Shown here one piece after another: positions 8,640 through 16,552 of a stretch of DNA of 64,000 nucleotides. The stretch covers positions 124,001-188,000 of the forward strand of contig NZ_JAYGIM010000008.1 of the NCBI RefSeq assembly GCF_034930985.1, written 5' to 3'. The stretch is from Arcicella lustrica (GTDB taxonomy: Bacteria > Bacteroidota > Bacteroidia > Cytophagales > Spirosomataceae). Under the pieces are notes generated by a model. The model was not told the DNA's origin. It saw only the letters and a list, made by a program, of their open reading frames with translations, and searched no databases. Every line of letters starts with the position of its first letter. The stretch's first letter is position 1. The position numbers were made by a program, and so were the translations under genes.

Positions 8640-11024
8640 ATGATACAAAATTATTTAAAAATCGCATTGAGAACCTTATTTAGAAACAAGGTTTATTCTT
8701 TCATTAACATCGGTGGACTTGCCGTTGGGATGGCAGTAACTATGTTGATTGGACTTTGGGTTTGGGATGAACTAAGTTTTAATAAATATCACAAAAACTA
8801 CAACCGAATTGCTAAGGTTATGCAACACATAACCAATAATGGGGATATTCAAACCAGAGAGAGTGTACCTTATCCTTTAGCAGAGGAACTCCGCAAAAAC
8901 TATGGAAGTGATTTCAAGCATGTAGTGTTGTCAATGGACGATGTATGGAATGTATTGAGTTATGGAGATAACAAGTTTTTAAAAGTAGGTTCATACTTTG
9001 AACCACAAGGAATAGAAGTCTTTGATGTAAAAATGTTAAAAGGAAGTGCTGATTGCTTAAAAGATCCGTCTTCTATCATTTTGTCAGAATCAGTAGCAAT
9101 TGCACTTTTTGGAAAAACAGATCCATTAGATAAAGTCATTAAAATGGACAACCAATATAATGTAAAAGTTACGGGTGTTTATGAAGATTTCCCGAGGAAT
9201 TCTACTTTCAATACAGTAACATTCATTGCTCCTTTTAAATTATTTTACAATAGATACGGATGGGTTAGAACTATAGCCGACCCCTGGCGAGCAAATGCTT
9301 TTCAGATTTATACTCAAGTAGCTGATAATGCTGATTTTGATAAAGTTTCATTAAAAATAAAAGATGTAAAATTAAAAAAGGTTAATTCTGAATTAGCCAA
9401 AATGAAGCCTACGCTATTTCTACAGCCGATGGCTAATTGGCATCTGTATTCAAACTTTAAAGATGGCTTTAATGTTGGTGGTCGTATTCAATATATTTGG
9501 TTTTTCAGTATCATTGGAGCATTCGTTTTGCTTTTAGCGTGTATCAATTTTATGAATTTAAGTACCGCTCGAAGTGCAAAAAGGGCAAAAGAAGTTGGCG
9601 TTCGTAAAGCAATTGGTTCTGCTCATGGTCAGTTGATTTCGCAGTTTTATAGTGAGTCCTTTTTAGTGGTTACTATTGCATTTATATTTTCGCTGTGTTT
9701 GGTTCAGTTATGCTTACCATTTTTCAACGAGCTGGCTAACAAAAACATCATCATTTTATGGTCAAATCCACTATTTTGGCTGGCAGGAATAAGCTTTAGC
9801 GTATTTACTGGACTGATGGCAGGAACTTATCCAGCACTTTATCTTTCGTCTTTTCAACCAGTAAAAGTATTGAAAGGCACTTTTAGCATTGGTCGTTTTG
9901 CTTCAATTCCACGCAAAGCTTTAGTAGTAATGCAATTTACAGTTTCAATTACTTTAATAATTGGCACAATCGTCATTTTTCGACAAATACAATATGCTAA
10001 AAATCGTCCTATTGGTTATGAAACCAACGGATTAGTCTCATTGCCACAAGCCATTAATGAAATTCACAAGCACTTCGATGTGGTAAAAGATGAGCTATAT
10101 AAAACAGGAGCAATTGTTAGTATTTGCGAAACGTCTGGGCCAACCACAGAAAGTTGGTCAAGTAGTAGCGCATTTGAATGGCCAGGGAAAGACCCCAATC
10201 AATTAGCAGAAATTCCAATTGTTGGTACTTCTTACGATTATGGCAAAACGATAGGCTGGCAAATGAAAGAAGGACGAGACTTCTCTAAGGCTTTTGCAAC
10301 AGACTCATCATCAGTCATTTTGAATGAATCAGCCGTAAAATTAATGGGTTTGAAAAACCCTATTGGCAAAACAATTACTTGGTTCAAGCAACCTTTTACA
10401 GTAATTGGCGTGGTGAAAAATGTAATTATGCAATCGCCTTATGAACAAGTAAAGCCTACAATATATAATTTCAACAAAGAGGATGTCGCTTATATTCTTG
10501 CTAAAATCAACCCTGAAATGAGTGCAAGTATGGCTTTGAGTAAAATAAAAACTGTCTTTGATAAGTATAATCCCTCTCAACCATTTGACTACAATTTTGT
10601 AGATGAGGAGTATGCCAAAAAATTCGGGGATGAAGTCCAAATAAGTAAATTAGCCAGCACCTTCGCCGTACTTGCCATATTTATTTCATGTTTAGGTTTG
10701 TTTGGCTTAGCCTCTTTTGTAGCAGAACAGCGCACCAAAGAAATTGGAATCAGAAAAGTATTAGGAGCAACAGTCTTGAATTTATGGCAATTATTATCAA
10801 AAGATTTTGTCTTTTTAGTAATGCTTTCCTTTTTACTCGCTACGCCAATTGCGTACTTTTTTATGAACAGTTGGTTGAAAAAATACGAGTATCGTTCTGA
10901 TATTTCTTGGTGGATTTTTGTAGCGTCAGGTTTGGGAGCATTACTGATTACTTTATTAACCGTGAGTTACCAAGCCATTAAAGCCGCTTCGGCAAATCCT
11001 GTAAAGAGTTTGAGAACGGAATAA
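8640..11024 (+). CDS. ABC transporter permease, MacB/FtsX type, subfamily A (794 aa)
   Basis: Complete permease and the nearest relative of the gene at 6144, equal in length. Motifs: CINFMNLSTARSAKRAKEVG then KEVGVRKAIGS at about 317-327, and KEIGIRKVLGATVLNLWQLL from 700. The C-terminal residues from about KKYEYRSDISWWIF to the end are identical in protein to the upstream copy, whereas the periplasmic cores differ strongly (here GPTTESWSSSSAFEWPGKDP). That contrast suggests a conserved engine with a diversified outer face. It is followed by a degenerate spacer and then by the oppositely oriented Uma2-family gene, which breaks the + strand run for about 630 bases. Substrate unknown. Confidence 0.93.
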   Translation: MIQNYLKIALRTLFRNKVYSFINIGGLAVGMAVTMLIGLWVWDELSFNKYHKNYNRIAKVMQHITNNGDIQTRESVPYPLAEELRKNYGSDFKHVVLSMDDVWNVLSYGDNKFLKVGSYFEPQGIEVFDVKMLKGSADCLKDPSSIILSESVAIALFGKTDPLDKVIKMDNQYNVKVTGVYEDFPRNSTFNTVTFIAPFKLFYNRYGWVRTIADPWRANAFQIYTQVADNADFDKVSLKIKDVKLKKVNSELAKMKPTLFLQPMANWHLYSNFKDGFNVGGRIQYIWFFSIIGAFVLLLACINFMNLSTARSAKRAKEVGVRKAIGSAHGQLISQFYSESFLVVTIAFIFSLCLVQLCLPFFNELANKNIIILWSNPLFWLAGISFSVFTGLMAGTYPALYLSSFQPVKVLKGTFSIGRFASIPRKALVVMQFTVSITLIIGTIVIFRQIQYAKNRPIGYETNGLVSLPQAINEIHKHFDVVKDELYKTGAIVSICETSGPTTESWSSSSAFEWPGKDPNQLAEIPIVGTSYDYGKTIGWQMKEGRDFSKAFATDSSSVILNESAVKLMGLKNPIGKTITWFKQPFTVIGVVKNVIMQSPYEQVKPTIYNFNKEDVAYILAKINPEMSASMALSKIKTVFDKYNPSQPFDYNFVDEEYAKKFGDEVQISKLASTFAVLAIFISCLGLFGLASFVAEQRTKEIGIRKVLGATVLNLWQLLSKDFVFLVMLSFLLATPIAYFFMNSWLKKYEYRSDISWWIFVASGLGALLITLLTVSYQAIKAASANPVKSLRTE

Positions 11025-11100
11025 TTTGAGTTTGGAATCTGGAGTTACGAGTGAGGAGTGATATGAATGATAGACCAATTCTTAAATCTTAAAAATAATG
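11025..11100 (+). repeat. Array spacer repeat, copy 5 (degenerate)
   Basis: After the stop codon there is TTTGGAATCTGGAGTTACGAG and GTGAGGAGTGA, then the similarity ends before the Uma2-family gene. The second half of the spacer seen elsewhere is missing, as if the Uma2 gene had been inserted here. Confidence 0.5.
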
Positions 11101-11120
11101 GTACTGAATATTGACAAGAA

Positions 11121-11612
11121 TCAAGCAAATATTTTTGCAATAGGTATTTCAATATTCATTATTGTATCTTTTACGATTTCGTCTTCATGAAAAAAATCGT
11201 AATGGTTTGGACTATCATAAACAAAAACGCCTTGGAAATCTGGTACAACAATCCAGCAAGATTTGATACCAAAATTAAAGTAAGGCTCCAGCTTTGTCGT
11301 CATGTCTTTACTACTTTGCGATGCTGATTGGATTTCAATAGACAACAAAGGGGCATCTTGGCGACGAGAAGGATCGTTTTGGAAGTCTAAATTTTCAAAA
11401 GGATATAATACCACATCTGGAGTAAATGAGTTTGGAGTGGTAGCTAAGGAAACTTCACTGACAACTCTAAATCTATCTCTGTAGTTGAATTTGATTTCAA
11501 AAATCAAATTGGCTTGAATTGCACCATGTAAAAGTGTAGGCATAGGTTTATTTCTTTCTATTTCGTAATCTGAAAGCTGAGTGTCTGCTATGTTTTCGAC
11601 TAATAATTCCAT
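11121..11612 (-). CDS. Uma2-family (DUF820) PD-(D/E)XK nuclease-like protein
   Basis: A 163-residue protein of the Uma2/DUF820 family, which has a restriction-endonuclease-like fold and is widespread but functionally unproven. Visible family signs are PDVVLYP (the Asp of the fold), PLLSIEIQSASQSSKDMTTK (Glu and Lys positions) and FNFGIKSCWIVVPDFQGVFVY, the usual strand with Trp. It is the only gene in the permease array on the - strand and the only non-permease between the first and last permease. A CAAATATA site (a TAnnTTTG -7 element when read on its own strand) lies 18 bases before its start. It could be a mobile or selfish insertion; no transposase or target duplication is visible. Nuclease activity is not shown by the sequence. 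Confidence 0.85.
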   Translation of the reverse strand: MELLVENIADTQLSDYEIERNKPMPTLLHGAIQANLIFEIKFNYRDRFRVVSEVSLATTPNSFTPDVVLYPFENLDFQNDPSRRQDAPLLSIEIQSASQSSKDMTTKLEPYFNFGIKSCWIVVPDFQGVFVYDSPNHYDFFHEDEIVKDTIMNIEIPIAKIFA

Positions 11613-11629
11613 AATCGTTTTTGTTTATT

Positions 11630-11662
11630 CAAATATACTCAAAAAGAAAATTCATGATACAA
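11630..11662 (-). promoter_or_regulatory. Possible promoter of the Uma2-family gene
   Basis: Read on the - strand, TATATTTG (11630-11637) fits TAnnTTTG, with TTG at 11660-11662 after a spacing of 22, slightly long. It overlaps the first codons of the divergent permease gene. Confidence 0.3.
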
Positions 11663-14071
11663 AATTATTTAAAAATCGCCATTCGTAATTTGCTCAGAAA
11701 CAAGGTGTTCTCGGCAATTAACATCGTTGGTTTAGCTTTAGGAATCGCTACTTGTTTGATTATTATGCTTTTTGTATATGATGAATTAAGTTATGATAGA
11801 TTCAATGAAAAAGCAGATAGAATTTTTAGAGTAGTTTTCAAAGCGTCTATCAACGACGGGAAAATCAATGAAGCAAACGTGATGCCCCCAACGGCACAAG
11901 TGCTGAAAAACGATTATCCTGAAGTATTAGACGCTACTCGTTTACGCACTAGCGGTTCGCCCGAAATTGTCTATCAAAACAAGAAATTCAAAGAACATTC
12001 TTTCGCTTCTGTCGATACTAATTTCTTTGATGTTTTTACTTTGCCATTATTAAAAGGCGATGCTAAAACGGCTTTGCGTGAACCAAATACAGCCGTTATC
12101 ACACAAGAATTCGCTAAAAAATACTTTGGTGATGAAAACCCAATCGGTAAAGTATTATTTATCAAAAGTTGGAATGAAAATTATAAAGTGACGGGACTTA
12201 TCGATAAAGTACCCCATAATTCACATTTCCATTTTGATATTTTTGGTTCGATGGCAGGTGTAAAAGATGCCAAAGAACCTTCTTGGATGTCGTCTGGCTA
12301 TTTTACTTATTTGGTTTTGCCAGAAGGTTATGACTACAAAATTTTAGAAGCGAAGCTACCTCAAGTCATTAAAAAATACATGGGGCCGCAAATTCAAACA
12401 GCGATGGGCATGAGTATTTCGCAGTTTTTACAAAAAGGTAACCAACTTGGGCTTTTCCTTCAACCATTAACCAGTATTCACTTAGACGCTGGTTATACTG
12501 GTAGCATAGAAGCCAGTGGCAATATTCAGTATGTCTATATTTTCGGGGCAATTGCGGTGTTTATGTTGCTCATCGCTTGCATCAATTTTATGAATCTTTC
12601 TACGGCTGGAGCTTCCAAACGTGCCAAAGAAGTGGGCGTTCGTAAAGTATTGGGTTCTGTAAAACAAGATTTGATTACCCAGTTTTTATTTGAATCAGTA
12701 CTTTTAAGCATCGTTGCACTTGTACTTTCTTTGATGTTGGTACAGTTGGCTTTACCTATTTTTAACGATTTAGCCGAAAAAGATTTACAATTAGATTTCC
12801 TCAAGAACCCTCTCCTACTCATTGCTTTTCTACTTTTTGGTTTGTTAGTTGGTGTTTTAGCTGGCAGTTATCCAGCCTTTTTTCTCTCATCGTTCAATCC
12901 TGTTGAAGTATTGAAAGGCAAATTCAAATTGGCAGGAAAAAGTATTAGTCTGCGAAGTGGTTTAGTAGTTTTTCAATTCTTCATTTCTATTGCTTTAATC
13001 ATCGGGACTACGGTGGTGTATCAACAAATCAAGTTTATCCAAAGCAAAGATTTGGGCTATGCCAAAGACCAATTATTAATCATGCGAAATACTTGGTCTC
13101 TGGGCAAAAATGAAGAAGTATTTCGTCAGCAAATTTTGCAAGACCCAAGAGTATTGAGCGTAACCAGTGCGGGTTATTTACCTGCTGGCCCGAGCGATTC
13201 TAATAATTCGATGGGCTATCCAGACAGCGATGAATCGCAAGTTATGCGCACATTGGAATACAAAATCGACGACCAATATATTCCAACAATGGGTATGAAA
13301 GTAATTGCTGGAAGAAACTTCTCCAAAGATTTCGCTACCGATTCTACCGCAATGATTATCAACGAAACTGCGGCAAAAGCTTTTGGTTGGAAAAATGCAG
13401 TTGGACATACCATCACTCGTTTTAAAACCAATGATGGCTTAAAAGTTACTTATAGAATCATCGGTATTGTGAAGGACTTTCACTTTAAATCTCTCCACGA
13501 AAGTATCACGCCTTTGTTGATGGTTTCTGAAAAAACCTATGGTTTAACCATCAAAGTAAAAGGTAAAGATGTAGAAGGATTGTTATCATCACTGAAAAAT
13601 CAATGGCAAAAGTTTAGTGTAGAAGAGCCTTTTTCTTACGCTTTTATGGATGAATTGTTTGAAAAAACTTACCAAAGCGAACAGAAAATTAGTGTGATTC
13701 TAAGCATCTTTTCTGGACTTACCATTTTTGTAGCTTGTTTGGGGTTATTCGGTTTGGCAACTTTTACGGCTGAACAACGCACCAAAGAAATTGGTGTTCG
13801 CAAAGTATTGGGAGCTTCCGTGAGTCAAATTGTTACTTTACTTTCTAAAGAGTTTTTAAAATTGGTTTTAGTGGCTTGCTGTTTTGCCTTTCCATTGGGT
13901 TATTGGCTGATGAACAAATGGCTACAAGACTTCGCTTATCGCATCGAAATCAGTGCTTGGATTTTTGTTTTGGCTGGCATTTTAGCACTTTTTATTGCTT
14001 TGCTGACGATAAGTTATCAAGCCATCAAAGCGGCATTAGCCAATCCTGTGACAAGTTTACGAACGGAATGA
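11654..14071 (+). CDS. ABC transporter permease, MacB/FtsX type (805 aa)
   Basis: Complete permease. The frame opens upstream at 11621 (11 extra codons), but the ATG at 11654 gives the array N-terminus MIQNYLKIAIRNLLRNKVF and is preferred. Motifs: CINFMNLSTAGASKRAKEVG with KEVGVRK at 325-331, and KEIGVRK at 711-717. The first periplasmic core carries an insertion-like stretch around 245-285 (GPQIQTAMGMSISQFLQKGN) that makes this copy longer. The C-terminus ends NPVTSLRTE, with Thr instead of Lys. The start is divergent from the Uma2-family gene 41 bases away, so it must be transcribed from that short gap or by read-through past the Uma2 gene. Substrate unknown. Confidence 0.92.
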   Translation: MIQNYLKIAIRNLLRNKVFSAINIVGLALGIATCLIIMLFVYDELSYDRFNEKADRIFRVVFKASINDGKINEANVMPPTAQVLKNDYPEVLDATRLRTSGSPEIVYQNKKFKEHSFASVDTNFFDVFTLPLLKGDAKTALREPNTAVITQEFAKKYFGDENPIGKVLFIKSWNENYKVTGLIDKVPHNSHFHFDIFGSMAGVKDAKEPSWMSSGYFTYLVLPEGYDYKILEAKLPQVIKKYMGPQIQTAMGMSISQFLQKGNQLGLFLQPLTSIHLDAGYTGSIEASGNIQYVYIFGAIAVFMLLIACINFMNLSTAGASKRAKEVGVRKVLGSVKQDLITQFLFESVLLSIVALVLSLMLVQLALPIFNDLAEKDLQLDFLKNPLLLIAFLLFGLLVGVLAGSYPAFFLSSFNPVEVLKGKFKLAGKSISLRSGLVVFQFFISIALIIGTTVVYQQIKFIQSKDLGYAKDQLLIMRNTWSLGKNEEVFRQQILQDPRVLSVTSAGYLPAGPSDSNNSMGYPDSDESQVMRTLEYKIDDQYIPTMGMKVIAGRNFSKDFATDSTAMIINETAAKAFGWKNAVGHTITRFKTNDGLKVTYRIIGIVKDFHFKSLHESITPLLMVSEKTYGLTIKVKGKDVEGLLSSLKNQWQKFSVEEPFSYAFMDELFEKTYQSEQKISVILSIFSGLTIFVACLGLFGLATFTAEQRTKEIGVRKVLGASVSQIVTLLSKEFLKLVLVACCFAFPLGYWLMNKWLQDFAYRIEISAWIFVLAGILALFIALLTISYQAIKAALANPVTSLRTE

Positions 14072-14170
14072 TTTTGAGTGGGGAGTTTTGAATGCGGAGT
14101 GAGGAGTATTTTTTACGAAAATCAAAAATCCTAAAATCTTTTAGTCATTTAGTCCTAAAATCATAAAACC
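14072..14170 (+). repeat. Array spacer repeat, copy 6
   Basis: Spacer of 99 bases with GGGGAGTTTTGAATGCGGAG, GTGAGGAGT, AATCAAAAATCCTAAAATC and TTTTAGTCATTTAGTCC blocks. Confidence 0.7.
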
Positions 14171-16540
14171 ATGCTACAAAATTATCTAAAAATCGCCATC
14201 AGGAATTTGTGGAGAAACAAACTATATTCTGCCTTGAATATTGGCGGATTGGCTACTGGACTTGCCGCAGCTATGCTCATTTTTTTGTTTGTCTCTCACG
14301 AATTTAGCTACGACCAATTCCATCAAAAAGCTGATAGAATTTATAGAATTTTATCTATTACAAAATACGGAGAACAAACTGTTCAGACAACGGCAATGAA
14401 CGCTAAATTGGGTGAAATGCTGAAACAGCATAATCCTGAAATTAAAGATTTTGTACGCATTAGTAAGATAGATAATCCTACTTTCAAGAACGGTAGTCAT
14501 CCAGAAATTAAATTTAAAGAAGAAAAACTCGCATTTGCAGACCCTGCTTTTTTTAATATTTTTTCATTCAAAACTTTAGACGGGAATTTCAATACTGCCC
14601 TGAAAAATCCTTTTAGTTTAGTACTTTCTGAAAAAGTAGCGAAAAAATACTTTGGCAACGAAAATCCTGTTGGTAAAACCTTGCTTTTAGAAGGCAAAAA
14701 GCCTTTTATCGTTACAGGTGTTTTTGCACAAATGCCTTCCAATTCAACATTTCAGTTTGAAGTAATTACTTCAATGGCTACTTATCCAAAATTGGATGAA
14801 GAACGTCAGTACATTTGGGAAAAAGCTGGATCTTTCGAAACTTTCATTTTACTCAATCAACAAGCTTCTGTTGCTAAAGTAGAAAAATCGATTGCCCAAG
14901 TAGGTAAACTAACAGGTTTTTTTGATGAAACTTCAAAATATTCATTAGAACAATTTGATAAAATTCATAATGGAAGTAGTTTTTCAGGCCACCAAAATAC
15001 AAAGTTTGCTTACATTTTTTCAGGTGTAGCCATCTTGATACTTATTTTGGCGCTTTTCAATTATATGAGTTTGACAACGGCACGAGCTACGATTAGAGCC
15101 AAAGAAGTAGGTGTAAGAAAAGTAGTAGGTGCTGAAAGACTTGGTTTGGTAAAGCAGTTTTATATCGAAGCCTTTGTGTATTGTTTCTTCTCTTTTGTAC
15201 TGGCTTTCTTGCTGTTAGAATTACTTCGTCAGCCTTTTTATGACATTTTGGGCTTGCAAGTCGATACTGTTTTTATGCAGAGTCCGATTTTCATTGGTAT
15301 AATCACTTCAATTTTCTTCCTGAGCATTTTATTATCAGGCAGTTATACTTCTCTTTTTTTATCAAAATTCAATCCGATAGAAGTACTAAAAGGCAAGTTT
15401 TCAAGCCAACAAAATGGTGCAGTTATCCGCAAAGGCTTTTTGATTTTCCAGTTTTCTGTTTCTGTAGTCTTGATAATCTGTACAATGGTTGTGCAAAAAC
15501 AACTGGATTTTATGCGAAATATGGATTTGGGCTTGACCAAAGACCAAGTTTTGGTCATTCCAATTGAAGAAAGTCCTGCTTCAAAAATCGCTACGCTTAA
15601 AAATGATTTAAAACAAATTGCAGGGATTAAAAATGTATCTCACGTTTCTACGCCACTTTACAAAGGTGTGAATTCATGGTTTACCAAATCGCTGGTTTCT
15701 AAAAAAGAAGTGACATTATTTTCAATTGATTCAGACGAAAATTTCTTCAAAACAGTTGATTTAAAATGGAAAAATCCGCCCATTGACAGCAAAAATCTTG
15801 ATTCAAAAATATATCTCAACGAAATAGCAGCAGAACAACTGGAATTGGGCAAAAATCCCGTAGGGAAATCGGTGTTTTTATTTGGAAGCAAACCAAGTAT
15901 TGTAGGCGGCATTATGAAAGATTTCCATTTTACAGGCGTAAAGTCGAAAATTGAACCTTTGATGATTTCCATCTCTGCACCAAAGGCTACCGAAACTTTG
16001 TATGGAAGTATTTATTTACGTTTAGATTCAAAAGTAGATGTACAAGCCAAAGTAGCACAGGTACAACAATTGTATGAAAAATATCCAAGCGAAAAGCCTT
16101 TTGAGTTTTACTTTTTAGACGAAGCTTTTCAGAAAACTTTCAGTGACGAAATCAGAATGTCTAAAATGTTTTTCAGCTTTACGAGTATCGCCATTCTCAT
16201 CGCTTGTTTGGGTTTATTTGGCTTAATTACTTTCTTGGCAGAACAAAAAGACAAAGAAATTGGCATCCGAAAAGTATTAGGAGCAAGTGTAAAAAACATT
16301 GTTTTCTTACTTTCAAAAGACTTTTTAGGATTGGTGATTTTAGCCAATTTGATTGCTATTCCATTGGCTTGGTGGGCAATGCAAAAATGGTTACAAGATT
16401 TCGTTTTCAGAATCTCACTTACTTCAGAAATTTTTCTATTAGCAAGCCTTACAAGTATTGTTTTAGCTTTTGTTACGGTAAGTTATCAAGCTGTTAAATC
16501 GGCGGTGGCGAACCCAATCAAAAGCCTTCGTAACGAATAA
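14171..16540 (+). CDS. ABC transporter permease, MacB/FtsX type, diverged (789 aa)
   Basis: Complete permease starting MLQNYLKIAIRNLWRNKLY. It departs from the consensus in both cytoplasmic segments: the second helix ends ALFNYMSLTTARATIRAKEVG (KEVGVRK 311-317), and the second motif is preceded by EQKDKEIGIRK (KEIGIRK 695-701) instead of EQRTKEIG. The C-terminus is NPIKSLRNE. The second periplasmic core is compact, with EIAAEQLELGKNPVGK replacing the INETA..MGFKNPVG pattern of its neighbours. Only 12 bases separate its stop from the next ATG and the spacer repeat is absent there, so these two genes are surely co-transcribed and may form one heterodimeric unit. Substrate unknown. Confidence 0.92.
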   Translation: MLQNYLKIAIRNLWRNKLYSALNIGGLATGLAAAMLIFLFVSHEFSYDQFHQKADRIYRILSITKYGEQTVQTTAMNAKLGEMLKQHNPEIKDFVRISKIDNPTFKNGSHPEIKFKEEKLAFADPAFFNIFSFKTLDGNFNTALKNPFSLVLSEKVAKKYFGNENPVGKTLLLEGKKPFIVTGVFAQMPSNSTFQFEVITSMATYPKLDEERQYIWEKAGSFETFILLNQQASVAKVEKSIAQVGKLTGFFDETSKYSLEQFDKIHNGSSFSGHQNTKFAYIFSGVAILILILALFNYMSLTTARATIRAKEVGVRKVVGAERLGLVKQFYIEAFVYCFFSFVLAFLLLELLRQPFYDILGLQVDTVFMQSPIFIGIITSIFFLSILLSGSYTSLFLSKFNPIEVLKGKFSSQQNGAVIRKGFLIFQFSVSVVLIICTMVVQKQLDFMRNMDLGLTKDQVLVIPIEESPASKIATLKNDLKQIAGIKNVSHVSTPLYKGVNSWFTKSLVSKKEVTLFSIDSDENFFKTVDLKWKNPPIDSKNLDSKIYLNEIAAEQLELGKNPVGKSVFLFGSKPSIVGGIMKDFHFTGVKSKIEPLMISISAPKATETLYGSIYLRLDSKVDVQAKVAQVQQLYEKYPSEKPFEFYFLDEAFQKTFSDEIRMSKMFFSFTSIAILIACLGLFGLITFLAEQKDKEIGIRKVLGASVKNIVFLLSKDFLGLVILANLIAIPLAWWAMQKWLQDFVFRISLTSEIFLLASLTSIVLAFVTVSYQAVKSAVANPIKSLRNE

Positions 16541-16552
16541 ATCTTTAAAACC

